This document shows positions 55,451 through 64,000 of a DNA stretch of 64,000 nt, in pieces. The position numbers and the translations under genes were made by a program. The DNA is from Perkinsus olseni (lineage: Eukaryota > Perkinsozoa > Perkinsida > Perkinsidae). The number at the start of each line of letters is the position of its first letter. Position 1 is the stretch's first letter. The DNA lies in contig JABANP010000195.1 of assembly GCA_013115135.1 (NCBI GenBank), forward strand, positions 26,798-90,797, given 5' to 3'. The notes below the pieces were generated by a model. That model ran no database searches. It was given only the letters and a program-made list of their open reading frames with translations, and had not been told where the DNA came from.

Positions 55451-56886
55451 TTAGGTCAGGTCGACATCGTTAACCTGATTCTCGGCACTCGGGGCCATGA
55501 TCTCCTTGACCTGGCGAGGATACGCTCGAGGTACCCTCGGACGATTCTACAGTAGGTTACCTTGCAGAGCATCTCTGTCTTCCAAGCATCCAGTCTAGTC
55601 ACAGAATCGTATCTGTTCATGTGGGCCCATATCCATACCATCTCTTCCCCAACTCATCCTACTTGTGTAGTGCATCGACGAAGGCATCAACATCATTGTT
55701 CGAGAAGGCCTGAGTGATATCCTGCAGCAGCTCCCCTTCGCGCGAGGTTGCCAGTCGGGGATCTTCCGACATATACCTACCCCCCAGCAAATCACCAACG
55801 GCCCTTCGCCCGGACCTATCACCTCTCCACTGCTATACTGGCAGTGACGGGATCGCCAGCGCACATCCACATGATGCCCGCCTTCAAGAAGTGCTCCCGA
55901 GCGCCGAACTGGAGCATCGAATTATGCAAAGCCTTTTCCCCTATCAAAATCCGTCCATCAGAGATGTTCACGAGGACGGCAACGCACCTTCCTTTTCGAA
56001 TATCTTGGCGGCGTCTTCGTACTTGCCAACCTCAGCGGACAGCTCAGCCACCTTAAGCATGCACTGGGAATGAGGCGCCTTGCTGTACCTAGCTCGTCGG
56101 GGGGGGTGTAACTTGATCGAGGGGCTTGATCCCTCACTCGTCCATCTCGAACATGTCGGCCGCTTTCTTGTAGTAGGCCAGGGCCTCCTCAGGCTTCACA
56201 TCGATATCCTCCTCGGACATCTCGGCAACTGCACGCATGCACATCACAGCACGCCTGGAACGCTGCCCCCCCACACTACTGGTTCGTAGTATCTTCCCTC
56301 CCGCTTGGAATCGACCAGCCGAACTGTAGATCTTCACAGCGTGTTCGTACCTTAACGTGGGTCCCCGATAGCCAACTTTATCCATCCCTCACTACTGATA
56401 CTTGAGCACTTATATCCAGCAAGGGACATGCGCGCCTCAAATTATGGCAAATGTAAGCCAGTGCGCTCTATCCTTGCCAGCGCGCTACTACCACTACTAC
56501 CATGTTATAGCATCCTTAATTCTCTCAGCCCGCCTGAAGGCGTTGCCAGCCTCCTCGTAGTAGTGTGCCTCGTCAGAAGCCGAGCCGTACTTACCCATCA
56601 TCTCCCCGGCCAGGACCTGACACAACTGTCACAAACAGCGAGGGAGAAGGGCGAGGGCTCACCAGAGTCTCGGCAGCCCTGTTCCAGTCCTTGGCGAGTT
56701 TAAATTGATTGGCGGCGTTCTTGTATAAATCGGCAGCCTCATCATAGCTCGGCCCTCCACCGAGGAAAGAGAAGAGACCCTTCGACTGAAAAAGAGACAC
56801 CTTTTCAAGCTGGATGAGAACGACGTTACGCCCTGGGCCTTCTTCTCGGCTTCCTTTATCATATCTTCAGCCTGTTGGACACTCAT
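55451..56886 (-). CDS. NAPA: alpha-SNAP, soluble NSF attachment protein
   Basis: NSF adaptor that disassembles SNARE complexes. Starts MSVQQAEDMIKEAEKKAQG at 56886. Blocks: SYDEAADLYKNAANQFKLAK with DWNRAAETL (56.7 kb), EMMGKYGSASDEAHYYEEAG (56.55), NAFRRAEKIKD, HAVKIYSSAGRFQAGGKILRT joined in phase across a 51-nt intron to IAEMSEEDIDVKPEEALAYY and KKAADMFEMDE (56.3-56.15), then ALCMLQFGA-type and FSNNDVDAFVDAL regions (55.9-55.7), YDSVTRLDAWKTEMLCK and, after a 50-nt intron, VKEIMAPSAENQVNDVDLT. The C-terminal LDxW...ML segment, which stimulates NSF in the family, is present (LDAWKTEML). Length and order are normal. Confidence 0.92.
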
Positions 56887-57057
56887 ATGACGTAAAAAAT
56901 ACACTGACCAGCGGCAGCGGTCCCCGAAAATTGAACGAAACAAAAACAGAGAACCGAGAAGGAAAGGTTATAAAAATTTGATAACATACGGAGCCTACTG
57001 CAACGACGACTGGCCTGAGATGCCGAGTCGACCTTCTGATGAGTCATAAGACTACTA

Positions 57058-57646
57058 CTAGAAATCGGTGTTGCGTCGAGGAACGCGACAAGTTCGACCG
57101 GTGGGGCCCGCCCAAGATTCATGTCTCATGAAGAATGGATGGTTGCCAAAGTCGACGGACATGATAGAAGCATCAGGGTCCGTGGTGGCGTTCCTGACTG
57201 CCGACGTGAGTGTCTGTTTATTAACATGTACATGGGGCCTCCCAAGCCCTAGGCGTTGACACAGCAACTCGGTATGTGTACGGATACGCCTGGGGTCAGC
57301 CGAGGCCAACAACGATAAGAACTGAAAGGGAAATGCGTTCAAGTCGGTGCCCGGGGGTATCACTCACCCTTTCCTCATCCTCGGCGAGGAGGTTGTTAGG
57401 AGTAGCATCGCCGTGGATGGTGCCCCTACAGATCTGATCAAGCAGGGCGCTTCTGAGGAGCTCGCTGCTGATGGCCTTGTCGCTGTCCGGCTTCTCCGTA
57501 GTGGCGATCACCCTCAGCTCCTCGCTGGCCGACACGATCTTCTCAGCCGTTGGGAGCTCTTCAAACTCGTCGGAGAATTCATCGGTCTCTTCGCCGGAGC
57601 TCTCGGCAGGGTTACTGTCCTTCTCGAATGCAGTCTGAGTTGCCAT
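57058..57646 (-). CDS. small two-exon protein, unknown
   Basis: Exon 1 MATQTAFEKDSNPAESSGEE... (start 57646) is strongly acidic, then helical (ELLRSALLDQICRGTIHGD). A 46-nt phase-0 intron leads to exon 2, FLSLLASADPRRIRTHTELL with GLGRPHVHVNKQTLTSAV and a basic end (PTGRTCRVPRRNTDF). About 180 aa. No family recognised. Divergent from the + gene that follows. Confidence 0.55.
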
Positions 57647-57699
57647 TAGACGCTGAGCTCACGAGAACTGCACGCGGGAACAAGACCGATCATGCCGAT

Positions 57700-58112
57700 G
57701 CGGACATAGTAACCTGACGCCATCACTGTGTATATGCTACCCTATGTTACATTTATCACTAAGGATGTTCAGCAGGCGGCTTTCGAGGTTCGGGGCTGCC
57801 AACACCAAAAGCATCGTTATCGCGCTTTAACTTATCCTACTATACTGAGTTCCAAAAAAGATGTCCTCGAAGATCGGAAAATAAGATCGCGAGGCGAAGG
57901 CGCGACGCGTTCAAGTAAAGCACCCGGGTTCGACTCCCAGTGAGCGTATTTTGATTGTCTTTCTTATTCTATTTTTCGCGAAGTTGCGCTTTAAAGTGTT
58001 TCAACGTTACAAAACGGAAGCAAACACTGTCAAATACCTTTGAGACCACTCCTGACGCTACCCGTGACGCGGTAGCTTGCACGTCAGTGACACGAGGTCA
58101 CGTCCCGGTAAA
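57700..58112. other. spacer with a T-arm-like module (I)
   Basis: At 57927-57947 ACCCGGGTTCGACTCCCAGT forms a T-arm-like hairpin with a full B-box match, followed by GTATTTTGATTG. It lies upstream of, and in the same orientation as, the universal-stress gene, perhaps in a 5'-leader intron. Confidence 0.45.
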
Positions 58113-60633
58113 ATGGGCGATGATGACGTCGGCTGCGGCTGTCCACAGACAAGATATGAGACTGCGGCGTTGTTGGTTGTATACATTCTGTTAGAGCTTA
58201 TTGTTAATTTGAATATCTTTCTGTACCCTCTCATGACGCTCCGTGACCATCTCGGACCAGAGCAGCCTCGAGACAACGAGCTGCGCTTCTTTTTACCAAC
58301 TGATGATGCATCAGTATGAAGCGATCAACTCTTGCCGCTAACGAATGGTGTAACTCAGGCCCTCGACGTGCTTAACACGAGAAAGGTGGACAGCGGAAGC
58401 TCAGATGCTTCAACGGCGACTGAATCGGTCCACAGCAGCAGGCATGGTGAGGCAGCCTGCTCGTAGTGCCTTGGTAGGCCGGTTCAGGTCCCCACTATGC
58501 TATCGACCTCATCGTGCTGTGTAACGACGACGAGAAGTCCTCAATGGCCCTGGACGCTGCCAAGGAGATACTGCAGGACTGGTCACAACGTGACGCCGAT
58601 CGACCTCCTGAAAACTACCGTAGGGGATCCCATTCATCAGCTTTCGGCGGACTTGCTCTTCCTCTCAGAAGTTCGCATCGTTCACTTGTGTACCATGTCC
58701 GCGGTCGTGTCCGATTCGGCTAGGCTGGGCTTCGCCGATTGTACCACATCGTGCGGATGCCCTGCCAAGTTCACTAACCTCATCTCATCGTGGAAGATTC
58801 CCGTCGACGTGCGGGTCCAGGTAGGCTCGAAGTGGTACTCGTTCGAGCTACCTTGATGCCTTCTCGCCAGTCCGTCGTCCCAACTTTCTCTACTCTCCAA
58901 GAAGTCCTCCATTCACCAAGGAGGGTGAGTTTCGGGAACTACCAGCAATAAATCCACGTTGCATCGCCTCGAGGTTGTCGTCTCCCCGCTTGCTGTTTAC
59001 CACGGCCCAAGCTCCTCCAAGCAGCTGCATCACTCTAAGCTCCTCGACTCGATCATTCGACAGACGCTTACGTTGGCTGAGGGTCTTCAACCGCCACCGC
59101 AACAGTCTGCGGATTCTGGTGAGGCCTCGCAGCCTCTTCCTGGTTAGTTCATGAACTTGTGTGATGTCCTCAGAATCTCCCTGGGCCGTTCCTGAGGAAG
59201 AAAACTCGCCGCCTCGAGAGGAGCGCTACAGAGCGGTGAGGGTCTCCGGTTCAATCCTATGCATTGTCACTTCTCCGCGTGAAATTCAGGTACTGCTTCT
59301 TGCAAGCGAAAAGTGGGAGCCCGTAGTCGACTGGGGCGTCCGTCTGGCGAAGCTCGGCGAGTCCATCAGAGTCGTTCACTTCATCCGAGGGCCCGACGTC
59401 CCGGCTCAGTCGGCTGAGATGCAACTAATGGCTCGGCGACGGGTGAGCTGGTCTGGTCAATCATCAGCCCCTCAGGAGCATCTCAGGCACGCATCATAGA
59501 CCCGTCAGTTCCCTTCGACATTCACGTCGTTCGTATTAATCCGGGAGAGTTTCTGACCAAAGTCGTGGAGCTCTCGAAGAAGACGGAATTTTTAGTCGTT
59601 GGCGACTCGGGAAGGGTCCAGACGCGGCATAGAGACATCGTGAGGAGGCCTCGGTCGCAGCATCAGTCCTGCACGCGAGACTGATCAGATACTGCAAGCC
59701 CAGTGTGACGTCATCCTTGCACGGAGTGTGATACCGCCAGCAGCGAGGGCCATCACCGATATGGTGGTAGGCGTCGGGGCTAGAGACGCCGAGGTGACCG
59801 CCTTTTGACGCTATCTGTTCGTTGGTGGAATCTGCTGCTACCGTCTCAGGGAGCCATGAACGCCCTTGGACTGGCGTATCGTATCGCTGAAATCTCGGAG
59901 TGTGCTGCTGCTGTTAACGTGGCAGGAGTTTTTGTAAGACATGGCGAGGAGCATCTTCTGTGTTGCGTACACTCGGTCAAGGTTCCCGTTGTTATGCACG
60001 CTGACAGCATGTTGAAGGGCCAGTGGCAGATGGATCGCCGCGCCGTGCTAGTCAACGGAACCACCAGTAGGTCGTCCTGCCCTTCAGGTCGCCGTATGAG
60101 TCTGTATTAGGTACTGCCATCTTGCATCGTGTTGAACAGTTTGTTGCCTGCCACCGGACTGATACTGTTTCCTTCCATCTTGAGATGGGCGGCTACAGTG
60201 ATAGTCTCCAAGTGGCGCACCGTCTTCTTCTCCGGGCTGCAACGGGTAAGCTCCTCGCGTTCGAGTGGCAGCTCCTACCAAAACCCGAACTTTTATTCCC
60301 TCTTTTCCCCATTTATACCTTCCCCTATAGTGTCTGTCGCTTCAGCCGACTCGCAAGAGAGTCATACTCCTCCGTTGCTGTTCGTGGGCACCGGTAGCGC
60401 TGCCTCTGCCGGCCAGCTCGGAAGTGTTGTCGAGTACCTCACGAGGCCCGATAAAGGTATCTCCAACTTGACCGCTTGAATGACGTCTGTTGGTCTCAGG
60501 GGACCGTAGTGTACACTCCACCACAGTTGCCATTGCAAAATGCAAGCGCTGTGACGTCCCCTGCGTCGAGCCCAAAGTTGAAGATTTTATGAAGAAAGTG
60601 ACTTGGAACACTTCCACCGAAACTTACGTATAA
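58113..60633 (+). CDS. membrane-anchored multi-domain universal-stress-protein-like protein
   Basis: About 14 exons, joined in phase. Exon 1: MGDDDVGCGCPQTRYETAAL with hydrophobic LVVYILLELIVNLNIFLYPL, an N-terminal membrane segment. After a 45-nt intron come successive USP-like units: IDLIVLCNDDEKSSMALDAA (58.5 kb), VLLLASEKWEPVVDWGVRLA with FLVVGDSGR (59.3-59.6), GAMNALGLAYRIAEISECAA with VPVVMHADS (59.85-60.0), and PLLFVGTGSAASAGQLGSVV then EYLTRPDKG|DRSVHSTTVAIAK, which mirrors the USP C-terminal G-x-x-G-x9-GS-V-x-x-Y-L signature. The last exon ends EDFMKKVTWNTSTETYV. USP domains bind ATP or sense stress; a tandem array behind a membrane helix is unusual. One intron border (58573-58606) is ambiguous. 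Confidence 0.68.
58447..58487 (+). other. intron whose 3' splice site cuts a T-arm-like module (J)
   Basis: A 41-nt GT-AG intron; G|GT restores Gly. The motif CCGGTTCAG|GTCCCC straddles the acceptor, so the B-box-like sequence is half intronic. Confidence 0.6.
59236..59289 (+). other. intron with B-box-like motif (K)
   Basis: A 54-nt phase-0 GT-AG intron containing CTCCGGTTCAATCCTATG, a shortened B-box-like sequence without a good stem. Confidence 0.5.
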
Positions 60634-61055
60634 GTTACCATTTTAGTCATTTTGTCGTTTCTGCCGCATTCACCGGCCCAACTCACTCAGCGAGGTTTGG
60701 CCAGCCCAAATGTCATCTCGGCCGATTCCCAAGTTTTCCATGGAACGTACAGGAAATGCCTTTAAGAGGATGTTTGACTGCATTTGGTTGATCGTTGTTG
60801 AACTCGCGGTTTTAGATGGATGTAAATGCAGCGAGTACGTTTCTATATTGTCTGTGTGTCGTGCTAGTAGTGAGAGAGTGGATCTGAGTTGGAGGCACGC
60901 TCGAAAGTAGAAGGTCAGAGATTGCTAGTGCCAGGTTCGGGGCCCCGCACGGAACAGGCAAGCGAAGACTTAGCAGGGCCTCGAACTACTGGGGCGAGCG
61001 CGGCGGTGCCGCGCAAAAGTGAACTTCCGATCATAGCCGGCACTCTAAGTCCGCC

Positions 61056-62147
61056 ATGAAGCGTTCTATGATGATACTCTTCGCTATCGCGAGCTCTCTA
61101 CTGTCGGTTATTGATGGGACGGCAAGTGAACAGCATGACGGGTTGAAGCGCCAGCCCAAGAAGAGGGAGCGACACCGTGTTGAAGAGTCTGATCTGCCAT
61201 CGGGTGTCTACCAGGCAGTGCACAATAAAAGCAGCGGCTACATCTGCGATACTCTCCCTACTCTCACTGGATTCGACATGGTCGTCGAAAACTCTTCCGA
61301 TGGGCAGACTATTCAACTTGCTGCTCGTGGTCATGGATGGAACGAGACAATGGCGGGAGCAACTCAGCCTTTGAAGTTCAATACGCGGGGGGAGCTTATT
61401 TACATCGGAGGAGAGGCTTATTCCCGATGCTCCTATTTCCAGAGGGCGGGCCCCGGCTTCCATCATCTCCGGGACTTCATGCGGGGGATGGAGCGAGGGC
61501 TGGGTCTCAACTCCTCGCGCCTCCATAAATCTCTCATATTCTGCGAGAAACCGGAGAGAGGGAACGTGATGGCTTGTTTAGACCCGATTCGGATACCGAG
61601 ACCGCGGGGATGCAAACATTTCTTTACTTTGAAGAAGACTAATAGGCCGGTCGCTGCAGCTGAGAAAGGCAAGCTCACCTCCAGAAAAAGAACTGCCGAG
61701 AAGGCGCCCATTCTCGAGCCTGCCAAGAAACGGCAGGTGATCGGTGAAGGCCCAGTATCTTCTGGGGCTACCGGATCGTTGATCAAGATAGAGGATGGGC
61801 GTTACCTTTCGAAAGAGGCATCTTTCCTCGCTAAGGTTACCATCTCAACCGACACCGAGAGCAAGCGTAGGACCGGCACCTTCGAAATCATGGACGACGA
61901 CAGGCCGGTTGTCTTGCCCAATTTCGACTGGGTGGTGGGTGCCGGCTTCAGGTGTCTCCGCCCTGAGTTGACGGACCCAGAAGCGCCACACTTCCTCATC
62001 AAGAGAACCTTCGGTGCCGCGACTTTTCCGATTTCACCGGACTCGATTTTTATCTGTGAACTCGGCGTAGATAGGATATGGCTGGTGATCTCGGGTGGGG
62101 CCCACGGTCCTCAGCATCTTTTAGTTCTGACTAAGGACAGGCAATGA
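61056..62147 (+). CDS. secreted protein with internal bipartite NLS-like motif
   Basis: A single 363-codon frame. N-terminus MKRSMMILFAIASSLLSVID-GTA is a clear signal peptide (basic n-region, hydrophobic core, small residues near position 24). A basic stretch follows (LKRQPKKRERHR), which may be a processing site. The body has two similar-looking beta-rich halves, each with a ...GF-x-W/G... and FxLKKT/FLIKRTFG strand, separated by a linker at about residues 205-228 that contains KR, an 11-residue spacer and KKR, the bipartite nuclear-localisation pattern. Cysteines are few. No known domain; it looks like a lineage-specific secreted family. Intact, intronless. Confidence 0.75.
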   Translation: MKRSMMILFAIASSLLSVIDGTASEQHDGLKRQPKKRERHRVEESDLPSGVYQAVHNKSSGYICDTLPTLTGFDMVVENSSDGQTIQLAARGHGWNETMAGATQPLKFNTRGELIYIGGEAYSRCSYFQRAGPGFHHLRDFMRGMERGLGLNSSRLHKSLIFCEKPERGNVMACLDPIRIPRPRGCKHFFTLKKTNRPVAAAEKGKLTSRKRTAEKAPILEPAKKRQVIGEGPVSSGATGSLIKIEDGRYLSKEASFLAKVTISTDTESKRRTGTFEIMDDDRPVVLPNFDWVVGAGFRCLRPELTDPEAPHFLIKRTFGAATFPISPDSIFICELGVDRIWLVISGGAHGPQHLLVLTKDRQ

Positions 62148-62940
62148 CTCCCTTCAACCTTCACTCGAGTTGGGTAACTAAACAGTTACAACAATGCTGC
62201 TGTATCGAGTACATCTTTCTCATGCGCGTGTGAATATTGGTAGCAATTCATGGGTGCTGCTGTGACGTTTTGCTGTGTGTTTATTGTCACCTCGTTGTGT
62301 TAAGAGTCGCGCATATTCAACAGTATAGCCGCTTCAAGCCACGGCGTGAAGTTCGCTAAGGTTGTTAAGTCATAAATCCAATCTTTAGCTGAATACATGG
62401 CAATCCGCGGATTGGCTACTTCGTAGTCCGACTTATCTCATGAAAGATAAAGATAGGCCCGGAGGCCTCCGAACCTTCACCAACGTCTCTTGGTTCCACT
62501 CGGTAGGCGCTATCGATATGTTTGTGCCCTTCTCACTTCATATCACATCTGTCATCCAACGATCATATCACAATACTTACGACTGACAGTTTGGTTCATA
62601 CCGTATGCGATTAGAGCCTAGCAATTGCCTTTTGGGGCCCCTGGGAGCCATGGGGTGTTGCCGAAGGCGAACAACTCTCGCTATTTCAGCGATGACTGCT
62701 GACCACTCCAGTGGCGCCCTTAGCGTCTTCTGCACCAGTACAGCCATGGTTCAGCCATGATGGCGGGCTCAGTCACACGAATGTTTTACTTCCAACTCGA
62801 GATGAACTAACGGCAGGAAGGCAACATGCGTGAGACGATCGATGGTGATCGCTGATTCCTAAAGGAGCTCATCGTGATGATCAACACCGTCTTGTCTCGC
62901 CGGAACACCTTCATTCCCGCCAACCACATCGGCCTGATGG
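62148..62940. other. intergenic, nothing recognised
   Basis: Only short frames. It contains small GC-rich palindromes (GGCCCGGAGGCCTCCG around 62457, GGGGCCCCTGGGAGCCATGG around 62634). Confidence 0.4.
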
Positions 62941-62984
62941 TCAACATATTTCCACCAATCAACCATCCAGCTGGGGCCCTACTT

Positions 62985-64000
62985 CCGTATCAGCTATTCC
63001 TCCTTCGGATATCCTTAATGCCGTGTTAGTGAAGTTGCTTGCTAGCTCGCCTCCAGCGAGGCCGCCAATGAGGCCTCCAGCGATGGCGCCCACTATCTGT
63101 TCACGAGAACTCCGCCTCGTTTATTCGACAGAGCACTCGAGTCGCCTACTGGGATAGGTATGGCTGCCTGTCCTATACCACACCCTGCCAAACTCCCAAG
63201 TGCTCGGCTTGATGCTGATATACCAGCTTTGGAGATGTTCGTGACATGCGTGTGCTCAGAGATCTCTCCACTTAGCCGACGACCCGCGGACTCTTTGAAC
63301 CTGCTCCTGTGATGGGAGAACGAAGGCTGGCTTGCTTACTCTCTTGCAAAGACGGTGGCCTCCACTCCGAATGTTGCGAGAGCGCCAGCGTGTCGGGCAG
63401 CACCTCCTCGTACCGCTCCAGCCAGTACTGCTGCAGCCTCGCGTGTTATTGCAGCGGAGGTTCGTGAAGCAGACGTCGCTGTTTCACCGCTTTTCTGAAG
63501 GCACTCAAGGAGCGATAGCGCTACATCCTTCCCTTACCGATGCATGACTCTCGAAAGCCGCAGCTGAGGACGCTATTTGTTGCGGAGGGCCACTGCAGGG
63601 CCTTGGAAGCCGAGCTGACTACAAGCTGTGTCTCTTCACGGACACCCTTACGCCGGTGTTGGAACCACCTCAAGTATTTGACTTTCGACGCTCCTGTTGA
63701 GTATTCCGCGCCAGCTGAGATTCCCAGTAAGAATCCATAAGGCGAATAATTCCGAGTGTGACATCCAGCCGCCCGTCCAGGCTTCCACAGGCACTGACAA
63801 TGCGGTAGCAGCTGGCGAAGTTGAGGAGAGACCAGGGAACCGTCACGTCCTGAGTCGGCTAGGCCCTCCCAGTATCCCAGCAGTGCGGCTTCCGATAGCC
63901 CTCGTACGGCTTTCACTCGCGAGATCGTTGCTGCATGGGAGCACTTTTCCACGGCGAACTCGGCGTTATACCCTTTGGAGAATGCTGCGCGGAGCTGCTC
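62985..64000 (-). CDS. partial gene, Ala-rich/glycine-zipper protein
   Basis: Runs off the right edge of the window (5' end missing). Readable exons in order: EQLRAAFSKGYNAEFAVEKC with VKAVRGLSEAALLGYWEGLA (64000-63720), ITREAAAVLAGAVRGGAARH with GALATFGVEATVFARE (63.49-63.34), ISKAGISASSRALGSLAGCG (63.25) and IVGAIAGGLIGGLAGGELAS (63.1-63.05). The last is a glycine zipper, typical of membrane-inserting or pore-lining helices. Joins are not fixed and the end is unknown. No family recognised; one option is a mitochondrial or surface membrane protein. Confidence 0.42.

Noticed and set aside
1..64000. Bacterial origin, CRISPR array, operons or ribosome-binding sites
   Set aside because: Pervasive GT-AG introns, eukaryote-only gene families and the absence of regularly spaced repeats exclude them.

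Overview
This is a nuclear window from an intron-rich, flagellated unicellular eukaryote. Most genes are split by short GT-AG introns, commonly 41-66 nt, and I placed many of them by checking that the reading phase is restored across the junction. Flagellar genes (CFAP57, an axonemal p28 light chain), alpha-SNAP, a kinesin, a class I mannosidase and eukaryotic tRNAs rule out a prokaryote. Compact genes, very short introns, lineage-specific secreted and disordered proteins and the overall texture fit an alveolate. Perkinsus (Perkinsozoa) is my best guess; that is inference, not proof.

Layout. 1-4.4 kb: no confident gene, a fossil reverse-transcriptase fragment and an imperfect inverted repeat. 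4.4-5.9 kb (+): an eight-exon gene for a basic, disordered protein. 6.1-6.9 kb: tRNA-Phe, tRNA-His and a tRNA 3'-half fossil. 7.2-8.4 kb (-): membrane protein with a Cache-like ectodomain. 10.5-13.4 kb (-): coiled-coil protein with a helical, probably HEAT/ARM-like C-terminus. 13.4-18.8 kb: repeat territory (an inverted ORF pair, a GATC-dense patch, a 350-bp direct repeat). 18.8-27.9 kb (-): CFAP57/WDR65. 28.3-31.1 kb (-): GH47 alpha-mannosidase. 32.1 kb: a 107-bp MITE with perfect 40-bp arms. 32.7-34.5 kb (-): Mei2-type RRM protein. 35.0-37.0 kb (-): diacylglycerol kinase. 37.3-39.0 kb (-): coiled-coil protein.

From 39.2 kb the genes are on the + strand: an M3-peptidase-like protein with a broken zinc motif, a COPI-associated membrane protein, a GNAT acetyltransferase, DNALI1 (p28), and two tandem mpaB/DUF2236-like oxygenases (to 50.7 kb). 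From 51.4 kb the - strand resumes: an orphan 420-aa protein, a divergent kinesin, a short PP1-docking-like protein, alpha-SNAP and a small orphan. Then + strand: a membrane-anchored multi-domain universal-stress-protein-like gene and a secreted protein with an internal bipartite NLS-like motif. A minus-strand gene with a glycine-zipper segment runs off the right edge.

The genes do not form one pathway; axonemal motility (CFAP57, DNALI1, perhaps the kinesin) and secretory traffic (mannosidase, COPI-associated protein, alpha-SNAP) recur. The most unusual signals are: (i) tRNA T-arm/B-box-like modules inside several phase-validated spliceosomal introns; (ii) eight exact copies of a 12-mer, GCGGAGCGAAGC, containing the GCGAAGC mini-hairpin core and lying in several introns and 5' regions; (iii) an apparent intronization or frameshift distinguishing the tandem oxygenase paralogs; (iv) a DNALI1 intron bounded by a 16-nt near-repeat; and (v) an M3 peptidase homolog that has lost its catalytic Glu and a zinc-ligand His.
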